Counted from the first letter of the stretch, positions 9,966 to 22,533 are shown. The stretch: DNA of 64,000 bases from Iris pallida (GCA_029216955.1 JANAVB010033217.1:2486647-2550646), one strand, 5' to 3'. The notes: generated from the letters alone by a model not told the origin. Numbers and translations: made by a program.

Positions 9966-12478
9966 TGTAACACCCAGTTTTCCAGATGAGGGTAATTTTG
10001 AAATTTTGTAATTATAATTATTATTTATTGATTATTATTTTATATTATGATTTTTGGTGATTTTTAATCATTTTTAAACTATTTAAAATTATGACTTGTG
10101 ATTTTGACATTTTACTATTGTTTGGTTTTAATTTCGAGGAATTTGTCACCCCCAGTTTTCAGGAACAGGAGTATTTTTGTCATTTTGTATTTTTGAAATA
10201 TTTTTGAAATTTATTTTATTATTTATGATATTATTTTGGGATTATTTGAGTCGGGTTCGAATTTCAGCTCAATCCGACTTGAAACGGGGATCCGGGGGTA
10301 GTGTTGACTTTAGTGGACCCACACACTAGTTAGGCATGGCCACCTGATATTAATTTTAGTCCACATGATATTAATTTTAGTTAGTAGTTAGACTAATTAT
10401 TATGGATAAGGTTAGTGTGATTAGAGACTTTAGAATGACTAATTTAGCCCCAACCAATTAGCCCTTTCCTAATACTAATAGAATAGGTTAGTGGGGGCAT
10501 TTTGGACCTTACCATAATAGGACAAATAGTCCCATATGGCCAGCCACTTTGGAAGAGGATAGGCTCAAGTTCATTTCATTATTCTCATCCACACTCTCTC
10601 TCTTGTTCTTCCCCAAATTTCTAGAGAGCAATCCCTAGCAATTTCTCCACCAAACCCTTCCATTTCTCCACCAAATCCTTCCATTTTGCCACCAAATCTT
10701 CTTCTTTCCTTCTCCATTCTAGCCAAGGATGAAGCTACCCAAGTTTGGGAGGATTCGGAGCTCGTTCGTGTCCTTTTGGAATCTCTACGTGTCGGTGTCG
10801 CTCCGGGAAGGCTTTTTTTCGATTCGATCTACCGGGAGGTATAAATCCCTTCTCATTTTCATTTCCTCATGCATATAGGTCTATTTTGAACCCATAGGAA
10901 TGACTCCCATGGTTGTATCTCCATTTGTGTCCATTTCGTGTCCATTTGGAGGTCATAGGAGTGTCCTTTGTGTTGTGGTTGTGTCCATGTGGGAAAACCC
11001 CAAATTTGGACACACTATGTGTTGTTGTTATGTATGAATGAATTATTACATGTTTAGTATCATATTTTTGTATTGGAGATGTGTTCTATAGTGTCTCATA
11101 TATATATATATTAGTGTAGAGAGTGACTTCTTGATATATTATGTTATATACTTGTGTTTCTTTTGTCTCAAACTGCCTAAATTTGTCATAATTTTTATCC
11201 ACGTTTTTAGTAGCTAGAGCAACTTAGAAATACCATAACTTTTAGCTCATAACTCCAATTAACCTCCCATTTTTTTTAAAAGAAGCGTATCGAAGTTAGC
11301 TTTCCAAATATATATTTTAATAAGCCAAATTCTTTATATAACTTTCTGTAGAATTATTTGAGTGTCAGCTGTACGAAAGACGAACGCGTTTCGGTATTTT
11401 TGCGATTCCGGGAGCTTCCGGACACGAAAATGCGATCCGTTTGAAGTTTCGGAAAGCTAACATAAAGTACTACAACATACTTTAATCCTAGAATTTAGTG
11501 AATGCCGAATTGGTACAGTATTGATTTTATGTAAAAGAGTGACTATACGATATATGCATTTTGTGTAACCTATGAGCCTATGTAGTATGGATATTAAATG
11601 AATATAGAGTATGTAATGGATGATATGTTAGATGAATAAAATAATATATATATGATATATATTCTCTTTACATTAATTTATATATATGGTTGAATGCAAG
11701 CATGTAGGAATGCTATTAATATAATGCATATAAGCAATGCATGAATGAAAGAATGATATACAATGTATGCATGAAAGTATATAATGAATGCTAAAAAAAA
11801 AGTATATAATGAATGCTAGATATGAATGCAAGATATATATGTAATGATAGATATGAATGCAAAATGTATAAATATTGTAATACAATATATAATGATAACA
11901 TGTATGGTAATGTAGAGTATATGATGCAAGCATGAATGAATGGAGAAAATACATGTATATAGGTAATATAGAATATAATATATGAAAGAAATGAATGATA
12001 ATATATAACATGATATGTAGGTAATACAAGGTATGAAATATATGATGTGTATATGTTTGTATGTCTCTATGTTAATGTATGAAATGATATGAATATACAA
12101 TGTATGCATATGTATAAAATATTTAGGTAATGCATAGATGCATGAATGAAATGAATGTTTGCAATATATTAATATAAATACAAGTATCTAATATGCATGA
12201 ATGTAAGTATAATATAATACAAGTATACATGTATGTATCATGTAAATGTAATATACATGATATGTATGTATGCATGTATACAAGGTAAGTATGTATGTAT
12301 GTATTTCTATAAACTGAGTTAACCTATAACCTTTTACACACATGCATTCATATACCCTTTGACATCATGTATCCCATGTCACATACACCTACCTATCACT
12401 AAATTTTAGAACATTAACACATATCCTTTCACACACATGCCAAACACACACATACTCACTTACTCTTTTACCTCTCTT

Positions 12479-12509
<31 letters not shown>

Positions 12510-14173
12510 GTATGTGCCTATATATATAGCTTTCCTATATATATCTATGTATATGAATATATGAATGTGAATAATATATATACATTATATGACTAAGTTT
12601 GTGTGCCTTGTTAGCTTATGATTTAGTTTTGTGCTTGGTTTAGCAAGTGACTTAGGCTATGAGTTAGTAGCTATCTTGGATACTTGATTTGCATATACTT
12701 AGTTTGTTTAGACCTAGAATAACTTGTTTGACCTAATTTAGACTTGTTAGACCTAGTTTGACCATAGTTGACCTAGGTTTGACTTTCAGGGTTGACCAAG
12801 TTGACCAAGAGTTGACTTTGGTCTAGATTGACCTAGAATCATGTAGAATGCATAGTAGAACTTCATATTATCATTTTGGACTTGTTGTGACTTGTGCTGT
12901 TCTGATTAGGAGCCAGATACCTCTCATCGGACAGTATATTTATTTTGGACATTCAGACATCAGGCGAGTACATTCTCTGATAGTTCTCTCATTTACTTGT
13001 CAATTACTGTACTTCAGTTCTAGTTAGTTGTATGCGATTCTCTGTTACAATACGTGTAGATATTTCTAGATTCATGTACACGACACACTTTTATTTTCTG
13101 GCCTCTATTACTGGTATCATCTCTATTACTGGAATCACCTACTGGAATCATTTAACTGGAATCATTTACTGGAATCATTTACTGGTATCATTATATTTTG
13201 GCTGAACTCATCTTGAATCATTGTGTCAAAATTCTGGATTCACTTGCTGGAAGGGAAAATACTAGAGTGAGACATGTAGACATACCCCAATCTGGAATCT
13301 CCAACTGGAATATACTGGAAGCATAGCCATCTCTCGCCTGATCAGTGAGAGGTGTGCCTGATTACCTACAGCCGTTTACATGTCGATCTCGGTATTTTAA
13401 AACACACTGTTAGAGTATAGGCTGGACTTACCCTGGAATCATTGATCACTATAACTGGAATCGTCCCTTACTGGATTCATCTTGTATTAGATTCATCTTG
13501 TACTGGACTTATATTGGAGTTAGACTGGTCTACATTGCTGTCTGGACTTTATATCATATTACCCTGGTTCAGCTAGTTCTATTTTACAGTCTTTATTGCT
13601 ATGATTCTTCTCTTGTTTAGTTAGTTTCTTTCCTTGCACTTTATCTGTCTTTCTTACCATCACCTGAACATAAACTACCATATTCATCAATACAACTATC
13701 TATAACTGCTGTATAGTTCTCTGCCATTTACTTGGATGAGATTTTGCTCGTTCCTGTCCTGACTGGACCTGTTGATAAATTTTACAGATAGCCTGGAGGT
13801 TGCCTGCTAGCCTAGAGGAGACACAGTAGAGGTTGTATAGTTAGTTATTTCAGTTGTATTGAGTTGTATTTATTCTATGGATTACTGTATTGAGCTTTGA
13901 GATATTTTTTGGGTTTGTGTATCTTAGACACTTAGATTTCTATCTGCTGTATCTCTTTTGGATTTCATGTTTTACCTATCTTTTATCTTGCTCTACCTTA
14001 GTTGTGATTGAGACTGTATCTACTATGTCACCTCTATTCGGAGAGTATATACTGTACAGGTACCTTTATATTGTTAGATGTTTGACCTAGGACAGCGTTC
14101 TACCGCCGACACTGCGGCGTAGGCTGGACGTACCCACGTCTCGTGCCCTTACTCTAGGGTGCGGGTCGTGACA
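9966..14173 (+). repeat. TE-C 3' LTR (4208 bp)
   Basis: This is nearly identical to 3780-7973 and holds the same internal blocks. The most visible difference is the small A-rich duplication near 11786-11816. The end CGTGACA is followed by the cgtaa duplication. Confidence 0.94.
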
Positions 14174-14638
14174 CGTAACCCTGGCAACGAGTGGATTTCT
14201 TTTATCCTCCCACTTTATTGTAAAAATTATTCTTTTGAGGCGTTTAGCCGACGAGCACTTGTTAGCTCGGTTGTACCTTTATTTACTGTCTGTCTACAGG
14301 CTGTGACATGATTAACAGATCCTAGGGTTGATCATGTATGACTAAACTCTTGCTAGTCCTGGCATTTTGTAACGACTAGTTTCATGATCAGCTGAATATG
14401 TAATGTTTGGGACGCCTTACTATTGTATATTTGGTGATCTTACATCTTGTAACACTTACTTACTTGCTTATGATTGAGACACTAGGCTTGTTCATGACCA
14501 TAAGAAACTGTTGGCTTGTAGTTAAACCCTCATGTATCTAGACAGCCGTGATCGTATAGCAAGGTGGGTTGCACTTCAATATACGTAGCTGGCTATGTCT
14601 GCCTCCGCTCTCCAGTATTCTGGTTCTGGGGCGTGACA

Positions 14639-14670
14639 TGGTTTAAGTGGTGGCCCATGCAGGTCTTATA
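14639..14670 (+). promoter_or_regulatory. TE-B primer-site region
   Basis: tggtttaag and then TGGTGGCCCATGCAGGTC follow GCGTGACA directly. The block is shared with TE-C and TE-E. I could not assign the tRNA. Confidence 0.6.
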
Positions 14671-14878
14671 AATCAAGATATGTGAGGATTTACCGAATAG
14701 ATGTCTCAATCAGTGCTCGCCCTTGATCTCTGCTCATATCTTCTGAATCCCTGTAATCTTGACCTGATCACATGCTTGTATCGTTGATCTGTCCTGGTCC
14801 TTCCTTATTGTTCCCTATGTCATCTTTTTCAGCGACATTGTTCCTGGACCTGCCGATCAGCAAGGTGGAGCACCTCCT
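14671..14878 (+). other. TE-B untranslated leader between primer site and gag
   Basis: About 200 bp have no recognised feature beyond the expected retroelement leader. No in-frame ATG lies just before the gag frame. Confidence 0.6.
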
Positions 14879-15790
14879 GTGGACCAGCAGCAACCTGGAG
14901 ATCAAGTCCAACATTCAGGAGTAGCCTCTAGAGTCATGTCTACCGAAGGAGAGCCACCAGTTCAGCCTGTCCAGCCTGCGGAGCCTGATGATGGCACTTT
15001 GGTGGGTCTCATCAGGTCCCTATTAGTTTCCCAGGATCGTCGCAGAGATGCCTTGCACCAGGCAGTGGCAGATGCCTTGACCAGAGGAGGTCATCAGGGT
15101 AATAGCGCGGCCAACAGCTTCAAGCGCTTGAACCCTTCCTTCTTCGACGGCAGTGAAGATACGATCGCTGCAGATGCATGGCTTCAGGACACCGAGGTGA
15201 TTCTAGAAGCAGCCAGGACTCCAGAGAACGAGAAGGTGGCCGTGATGCGCCTACAGCTATTGGATCTCGTCCGCAGCTGGTGGGCAGCACAGGCCGATGG
15301 ATTAGTGGCCCCTATTTTATGGACAGTATTCAGGGAGAGATTTCAGACCAAGTATTTTGATATTGTAGCTCGATACGATCTACAGACGAGGTTCACCAAT
15401 TTAAAGCAGATGGGCAGGACGGTCGATGGATATGCGGCCGAGTTCTCCAGGCTTAGTCAGTTTGCTCCCACCTTGGTGGCGACCGAGTTCGATAGAGCCC
15501 AGCGGTTCCAGCAGGGGCTCTACCTAGAGATTCTGTTGGCAGTAGAGCAGTTTGAGCATCAGACTTTTGATGCAGTATTGAGAGCGGCCCGGAGGCATGA
15601 ATATACCTCCCAAAGGATCGTGGATAGGACCGGAGGTCGGAAGAGATCTCACAGCCAGATGAATCAGTCTTCAACACCAGCCCCGGCAGCCAGGGCTTTG
15701 ACCATTGGAGCTCCGAGGCGGGCGGTCTCAGTGACGTCGGTTCAGCATTCACCCCGACGCACCCTCAGCAGCAGAAGCAGTCTTCCGTAG
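14879..15790 (+). pseudogene. TE-B gag (capsid part), frame-shifted before the zinc knuckles
   Basis: The open frame of about 303 codons starts at GTG, and the first in-frame ATG is at 14936. The capsid domain (residues about 75-245) is of plant gypsy type, with FDGSEDTIAADAWL, a WW pair and FRERFQTKYF, followed by LKQMGRTVDGYAAEFSRLS and RFQQGL. This protein would form the virus-like particle. A frame change near 15700-15720 sends this frame to a stop at 15788-15790. The glutamine-rich linker and zinc knuckles continue in the next frame. The gag start is uncertain because the likely original ATG seems lost. Confidence 0.85.
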
Positions 15791-17478
15791 TGGGATGTTC
15801 ACACTGCGAAAAGCCAGGGCACATGGTATCAGAGTGTCGCAGAGCACAAAGATTGTGCTTGGTTTGTGGTGCTCCGGACCACAGGGTTGGGAAGTGCCCG
15901 AACAGGGGGAGTTTATCAGCCTTCTCCAGTCCTTCAGTTAGAGGACCAGCACCAGTCCAGCAGCAGCAGCAGTATCCGTTCCCGAGACCATTGTCGATGC
16001 AGGCCCAGGCATTCCAGCAGCAGAGACCGCAACAGTATGCCCAAGCCCAAGCCCTGATCCAGAGCAAGCAGAGGAATTTTCAGCAGATGAGACCCGCACC
16101 CAGAGGACATGGTCAAGTACTGGCTTTGACCATGGGAGAAGAAGGAATAGCACCATATGAGGTAGTGGCAGGTACTATTCTCGTCAACACCTTTCCAGTT
16201 TCAGTATTATTTTTCTCTGGTACATCGCATTCATTTATGTCTGCACGATTCGCGACACGGGTAGGATTGGAGCCCGAGTCATTATCAGTAAGGCTCAATA
16301 TACTTACTGGTAACGGACTTGTGGGAGTAGATAGAGTATTTTTCTCGTATCGGATCATAGTTAGCGGTAGAGAATTTCCTGCTAGATTGATAGAGTTCCC
16401 GATGGCCGATTATGATGTGGTCTTAGGGATGGATTGGTTGAGGGACCAGTATGCTAGGATAGACTGCCATATTGGCAGGGTTATTTTTAGCATTCCAGGC
16501 GAGCCGGAGTTTTCCTTCTTCCGAGGCGAAGTTGAACCTTCTCCTCCAGTGTTGCGGATGGCAGTAGCAGTAGTACAGTTACCTCGTATAGTCGAAGAGT
16601 TTCCAGATATTTTTCCAGAAGAGCTTCCAGGGATGCCGCCAGAGCGAGAGATCGAGTTTACCATCGACTTGATTTCCGGGACAGCCCCAGTATCAGAGAG
16701 AGTCTACAGGATGGCGCCGTCAGAGCTAGAGATATTATACAAGATGATTGAAGAACTCAGAACCAAGGGATTCATTCATACAAGCGGATCGCCTTGGGGA
16801 GCCCCGATGCTTCTTGTGAAAAAGAAGGATGGTACGTCCAGATTATGTGTAGATTATTGTACCTTGAACTCAGTGACAATCAAGAACAGATATCCTCTCC
16901 CAAGGATAGATGACTTGTTTGATCAACTCAAGGGGACAGCAGTATTTTCGAAGATCGACTTGCGGTCAGAATATTACCAGATCAGAGTCATAGAGCAGGA
17001 CATTCCGAAGACGGCCTTCAGATCTAGATATGGGCATTGGGAGTTTCTTGTTATGCCATTTGGAGCAACCAATGCGCCCGCCGTATTCATGGACCTCATG
17101 AATTGTATCTTTATGCCTTATTTAGATCAGTTCGTGATTGTATTCCTAGACGATATTCTGGTCTACAGCAAGAATGAAGCGGAGCATGAGCATCATCTCA
17201 GAGTTGTTCTCCAGATTCTCAGAGAGCACCAGTTGTATGCCAAGTTCAGTAAATACGAGTTCTGGCTCGATCGCATTTCGTACTTGGGTCATATCATCAC
17301 CCGAGGAGGAGTTGAAGTGGATCCCCAGAAGATCGTGGCTATTGAGACATGGCCAGTACCTAGCACAGTGGCAAAAGTTCGAAGTTTCCTTGGCTTAGCC
17401 GGCTACTACCGACGATTTATTTCAGACTTTGCTCGAATTTTAGCGCCATTGACCCAGTTGACCCGCATGGATGTATAG
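15720..17478 (+). pseudogene. TE-B gag zinc knuckles, protease and reverse transcriptase
   Basis: This frame begins with two CX2CX4HX4C zinc knuckles ([14 protein letters not shown] and [14 protein letters not shown], about 15796-15897) and a Q-rich spacer. The aspartic protease follows (about 16165-16510). Its active-site triplet reads F-S-G (Phe codon at 16213-16215) instead of D-S/T-G, so it cannot be catalytic. The RT (about 16600-17475) has [28 protein letters not shown] and an intact FLDD site at 17143-17154. The frame ends at a TAG (17476-17478) at the RT/RNase H join. Gag, protease and RT in one frame is usual for this lineage. Confidence 0.92.
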
Positions 17479-18056
17479 TTTGCTTGGACATCAGAGTTCC
17501 AGGATTCTTTTGAGAGGATGAAGCGAGGCTTGATGATGGCTCCTATCCTCATGCTTCCAGATGGAACCGGAGGATTCTCAGTGTATTGTGATGCTTCGGG
17601 CAGAGGATTAGGATGTGTTCTGATGCAGCATGGGAAGGTAATAGCTTATGTGTCACGACAACTTCGTGATCATGAGAGAAATTATCCAACCCATGACTTG
17701 GAGCTGGAAGCAGTAGTGTTTGCACTTAAGTTGTAGAGGCACTACTTGTATGGAGATAAGGTGGAGATTTTCATCGACCATAAGAGTCTGAAGTATGTGT
17801 TCACCCAGAAGGATCTTAACATGCGTCAGAGGAGATGGCTGGAGCTACTTGTGGATTATGAGGTCAACTTGCAGTATCATCCTGGGAAGGCCAACGTTGT
17901 TGCGGATGCATTGAGCAGGAGAGCCGGAGTTTATTTCCTAACAGCACAACCAGAGCTGTTAGCCGATCTTCAGAAGATGGGTATAGAAGTTGTCCTCCCT
18001 TCCAGTATAGTATTGATGGCCAGTATGCAAGTTCAGTCCACTATAGTCGAGAGGAT
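17479..18056 (+). pseudogene. TE-B RNase H domain
   Basis: The frame reads straight on after the TAG. It gives a gypsy RNase H with [42 protein letters not shown] and ADALSRR. A second TAG at 17734-17736 stands where the family has tryptophan. The domain would remove template RNA during reverse transcription. The frame changes again near 18050 on entering the integrase. Confidence 0.9.
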
Positions 18057-19469
18057 CCGATGGCGCAGTCAGCAGATTCCAAGCTACAGCGGCTCAGAAC
18101 AGAGTGTGAGGCAGGACGAAGACCAGAGTTATGTATCCATGAAGACGGTACACTTCGACATGGTAAGCGTCTTTGTGTACCCAGTAGAGATATCAGACAG
18201 GAGATCATGGCAAAAGCCCACAGTTTGCAGTATTCCATTCATCCCGGTAGCACAAAGATGTATCGTGATATCCGCCAGCACTTTTGGTGGAATGGCATGA
18301 AGAGGAAGATATTCCGGTTTGTCTCTCGTTGTTTAGTTTGTCAACAAGTTAAAGCTGAACATCAGAGGCCAGCTGGACTACTTCAATTATTGCCAATTCC
18401 AGAGTGGAAGTGGAAGCATATAACCATGGATTTCGTGACTGGATTATCTAGATCCCCAGCTGGTTGAGATGCTATTTAGGTTATAGTTGACCGGCTCACA
18501 AAGGTGGCTCACTTTCTCCCGTTCAGAGTTGGTCAGTTGACGGCTCAGCTAGCAGGAATGTATCTCCGGCAGATTGTCAGATTACACGGTGTGCCAGTCA
18601 GTATCACCTCAGACAGAGATTCTAGATTTACGTCGCACTTTTGGCGTAGCCTGCAAGAGAATTTGGGAACTCACCTCCAATTCAGCTCAGCATATCATCC
18701 GCAGACTGATGGTCAGTCGGAACGCACGATCCAGACTCTTGAAGACATGTTGAGATCTTGTACGCTCGACTTCGGTGGTTCGTGGAAAGATCACCTGCAC
18801 CTGGTAGAGTTCTCGTACAACAATAGTTTCCAAGCTAGTATCCAGATAGCACCGTTCGAGGCACTGTATGGTAGGAAGTGCAGATCCCCGCTAGCTTGGG
18901 ATGATGTTAGTGAGAGGCAGATGCTCGGTCCAGAAATAATTGCTCAGACCGTTGAAGTGGTCGGGAGAGTCAGGGATCATCTTCGAGTTGCCCAAGATCG
19001 CCAACGTCATTGGGCCGATTCTCATCGGCGTCTCCTTGAATTTTCTGTCGACGACCATGTATTCCTGAGAATTTTGCCTAACTGTGACGTCATTCGGTTC
19101 GGCGTACGGGGAAAGCTTAGTCCTAGGTATATAGGGTCGTTCGACATCCTGGAGCGAGTAGGTGATGTATCATATCGTCTCGCTCTTCCACCGTCGCTAC
19201 GTGAGGTACATGACATGTTCCATGTATCCCAACTGCAACGGTATATCCCGGACCCGAGCCATATCCTGGATCATTCAGAATTGGTTGTTGGTACCAACCT
19301 TTCGTATGAGGAGAGGCCCGTGTCTATATTAGACCGGAGAGATAAGACACTCAAGAACAAGACTATCAAGTTAGTCCGAGTTGCTTGGGGTCATCACTCT
19401 TTGGGTGAGTCAACGTGGGAGCGTGAGGATGATATCCGATCGCGATATCCCGACCTGTTTGATTCGTGA
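18057..19469 (+). pseudogene. TE-B integrase with group II chromodomain
   Basis: The N-terminal HHCC zinc site ([15 protein letters not shown] ... CLVCQQVK) is at about 18210-18350. The catalytic core has the acidic triad in [15 protein letters not shown] and QSERT. The C-terminal domain has [14 protein letters not shown] and HDMFHVSQL, then a reduced chromodomain ending in [14 protein letters not shown] and RYPDLF before the stop at 19467-19469. Two stop codons break the core, TGA at 18465-18467 and TAG at 18477-18479. The long clean frame from 18504 is the remainder of the core and tail. Confidence 0.92.
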
Positions 19470-19628
19470 GGTATACTGTCCTTCTTATGCCTTACACCCC
19501 TAGTTCCTTGCTTGAATGAATGATTGATTGCCTAGTTATAACTTGCTTGTGATTAGTATAGCTTGCTCTTGTCCCTCTAGCCTCTTAATTAAATTCCGAG
19601 TACGAAATTCTTTTAAGGTGGGTAGAGT
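19470..19628 (+). promoter_or_regulatory. TE-B 3' untranslated spacer and polypurine tract
   Basis: The spacer ends in ttccgagtacgaaattctt, a decayed form of the TE-C/TE-E inverted repeat, then aaggtgggtagagt directly before TGTAATTCC of the 3' LTR. The purine-rich run is the likely plus-strand primer. Confidence 0.75.
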
Positions 19629-22528
19629 TGTAATTCCTGTGGTTCGTATTACGTATCTTGGTATACGTATACGTAATTTGACCCGTATTACATGTCTTCC
19701 TGCTTAAATTATTCTAGCATTTCATTGATTGATTTATTCTTGGGTTGGTTCGGCTTGGTTTGGTTCATCATGAACCGATGGTGAACCCTCCTACCTACCA
19801 CCACCCTTCTTATTTAATCCATTCCCCTCATTCTCTCTCTTCATTTACTTTTTCTTCTCCACCATTACTTCTTCAACCACCAGGAGAGTGAAAGAGAGAG
19901 CTTAGGCAAGTACATCTTGCTTCATGGGGGAACTCAAGATTTATTGTTCCATTTTCTTCCTTGTAACATTCTAAGACTCTTTAGTGCTTGGCATTTTCAA
20001 TTTCCATTGCTAAACTCTTCTAGATCTAAGCTTATTTTTATTTTCGGATTTCTTGGGTTTTGATCTACTTAGCCTTATTATTTCTAAGTTTTGATGGTTC
20101 CATGTTGTAGAGCATTTCGTTCTGCCCCAATTCGACCTATGGAAGTTCGGATTTGGACTCCGGATGAAGGGTTTATGGAGCTTGGAAGTTTGGATTCATG
20201 GTGTTCTTCTTCTCGGATCAGTGAAGAAGAAGAACAGTGTTGTCCGCGTGGAAGTACTTGACCGCATGAATATTTATGCGGTAAGTCTCTTTCAGCCGCA
20301 TGAACTTTTGAGTCCCGCTGCCGCATAGGCCCACATTACTTCCTTAGCCGCATGTGCTTCTATCTCTCCAGCCGCATGAGGCTCAGCAGGATCCAGCCGT
20401 ATGGCACTGCTCAAACCGCTGCCGCATAAGCTTGTATACTTCCAGCCGCATAAGAGCTGCAAGCTCTGCAGCCGCATAAGCAAGCGATTACCCCAGCTGC
20501 ATGATCACACACCTTTGGAGTCGCATAAGCCTGAGTTTCCCGCTGCCGTATGGGCCCCGACTTGCTTCCAGCCGCATGAGCTTGCTATTCCCCAACCGCA
20601 TGTACTTGCCTAATTCCAGCCGCATGCGCGCGCAATCCCAGCTGCATAAGCGCGCATGCTCATAGCCGCATGAGTTTATTCTCCTTGGCCGTGTGGCCCC
20701 TATAGCTCAGCCTTGTCCTCTTTTAATTATTATATATTATTATTATTATTGTTATGTGTTATTAATATTATTATTAAATTCACGTACCATATTTATGTTC
20801 ATAACATGTAAATTTTGGCAAATTTCCTAAACACGATAGTGGCCCGTTGGGGCGCACTCTCGACAAGTAAACTGACAAAATTATATCGTGACATGCTGTT
20901 ACGACAGCTAGCCCGATATGACAAGTACGAATGACCTGGACACCGTGGACGATTATGTTTGTACAAATAAACCAGTACTGTCTTGCATCATGTCTAGGAT
21001 GGGGATTCTTGAGTACCACGGTCAGGGATGCCTACCGTAATTGACTAAGGCTAATAACTAGAATAATACAGTAGTCATGAAGAGATTTTCAGCTACAGGC
21101 AATCCCGTTATCTGGGCGCATTAAGTGGACTTGTAGCCTACCGACGAGTAGGGCATATTTCCAGCGCACAGTCATATGGTGCACCCTTCATAAATGGACA
21201 TTCGACCTGGATAACCGGATGGTCTGCAGGGCTTATGGATGTTAGAATAATCTCATTGCATCTTGCTAGTAACTAGGCCTGTGATAACCCTAGTTAGTTA
21301 AAAGTATCAAGCCGTACTCTTGATTGGCCGTGATTGATTGGATGGAGTTTATTCCAGCTTAGTCTTATCCTGATTCTGTGCAAGACTGTGACATGACACG
21401 ATTGATTGTGCCTGTCTCAACAATAAATGATCAGGGGTCCAGTTCTGTTCAGGCGAAGGGTTACAATCCCGGTCCTTTTTTGGTTTAAGGGTTGTAACCT
21501 GGCTCCTGGAGCAGTTCTGTGTCCTCTCTTCGTTTATTGTCTTAGTGTACCCCATGCCATGCTCGTCATGTTTTACTTCACTTCAACAGTATGATTTATT
21601 ACTTATGCTGGCCTTAATAATAAAGATCAGGGGTCCAGTTCTGTTCAGGCGAAGGGTTACAACCCCGGTCCTTGTTTGGTTTAAAGATTGTAACCTGGCT
21701 CCCAGAGCAATTTTGTGTCCTCTCTTCGTTTATTGTCTTTACTGTACCAATAGTATTTGAGACGGGTTTCTATTCAAGTGAAGGGTTACAACCCCGGTCC
21801 TTGTTTGGTTTAAGGGTTGTGACATGGCTACTTGAATGGTTTTCTCGTACTCAGTTTACTGTTGTTATCTCTATTATTATCAGTTCTTTATTTATTATTT
21901 ATCTTTAATATTCTATTGGATTATGCTGGTTTTAGTTCCTAAGTGAAGCCTCCTTTGTGGCACTTGCTCTTTCTGGGGTCTGACCCAGCTGATTTTGTAT
22001 GGCCAGATATCGGAGCAACTCTAGAGGATCTACCTGTCTTCCAGCCAGATGGTGACCACCAGGCGTAATCCTGGCAACGAGTGGGTTTCTTTTGTCCTCC
22101 CACGTTATTGTAAAAATTATTCTTTTGAGGCATTTAGCCGACGAGCACTTGTTAGCTCGGTTGTACCTTTATTTACTGTCTGTCTACGGGCTGTGACATG
22201 ATTAACAGATCCTAGGGTTGATCATGTATGACTAAACTCTTGCTAGTCCTGGCATTTTGTAACGACTAGCTTCATGATCAGCTGAATATGTAATGTTTGG
22301 GACGCCTTACTATTGTATATTTGGTGATCTTACATCTTGTAACACTTACTTACTTGCTTATGATTGAGACACTAGGCTTGTTCATGACCATAAGAGACTG
22401 TTGGCTTGTAGTTAAACCCTCATGTATCTAGACAGCCGTGATCGTATAGCGAGGTGGGTTGCACTTCAATATATGTAGCTGGCTATGTCTGCCCCTGCTC
22501 TCCAGTATTCTGGTTCTGGGGCGTGACA
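19629..22528 (+). repeat. TE-B 3' LTR (2900 bp)
   Basis: This is the unbroken reference copy for the split 5' LTR. It shows the empty TE-C target site at about 22063. It carries the GCCGCA array (about 20245-20690) and the threefold repeat (about 21420-21840). The small frames on either strand are not genes. Confidence 0.95.
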
Positions 22529-22533
22529 GCGTC
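22529..22533. repeat. Target site duplication of TE-B, right copy (gcgtc)
   Basis: This is the mate of 1336-1340. The minus-strand TE-A integrase resumes directly after it. Confidence 0.95.

Larger units (their letters stand above)
3780..14173 (+). mobile_element. TE-C: non-autonomous LARD-like LTR retrotransposon nested in the TE-B 5' LTR
   Basis: The element is 10,394 bp, between perfect cgtaa duplications. The two LTRs are 4194 and 4208 bp (3780-7973 and 9966-14173), starting TGTAACACC and ending GTCGTGACA. They are nearly identical, so this is a younger insertion than TE-B. The interior is only 1992 bp. It has a primer-site region, a broken gag remnant (8213-8620) and a polypurine tract, but no protease, RT, RNase H or integrase. 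Very long LTRs around a short non-coding or gag-remnant interior fit the LARD or TR-GAG class of elements, which depend on enzymes from a relative. Confidence 0.93.
1341..14638 (+). repeat. TE-B 5' LTR, split by TE-C
   Basis: The two LTR pieces are 1341-3779 and 14179-14638. They match 19629-22067 and 22068-22528 of the 3' LTR. A TATA-like ttatttaatc at 1521-1530 followed by a long CT-rich leader is the likely promoter and transcript start region. Downstream are a GCCGCA array (about 1953-2390) and three copies of a roughly 100-bp unit (about 3140-3560). The LTR closes with CCAGTATTCTGG and GCGTGACA. Confidence 0.93.
1341..22528 (+). mobile_element. TE-B: Ty3/gypsy chromovirus-type retrotransposon inserted in TE-A and split by TE-C
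   Basis: The element starts TGTAATGCC and ends GCGTGACA between perfect gcgtc duplications. The 5' LTR is 1341-14638 and is interrupted by TE-C. The interior is 14639-19628 (4990 bp) and the 3' LTR is 19629-22528 (2900 bp). With TE-C and its extra duplication removed the 5' LTR is 2899 bp, matching the 3' LTR almost exactly, so the whole element is about 10.8 kb. gag-pol is in the order capsid, zinc knuckles, protease, RT, RNase H, integrase, chromodomain. It is inactivated by frameshifts, at least four stop codons and loss of the protease aspartate. LTR copies differ by a few percent by eye. Confidence 0.95.

Noticed and set aside
15453..16358. Minus-strand frames antisense to TE-B gag-pol
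   Set aside because: They are shadows of the coding strand, which carries clear capsid, zinc-knuckle and protease motifs.
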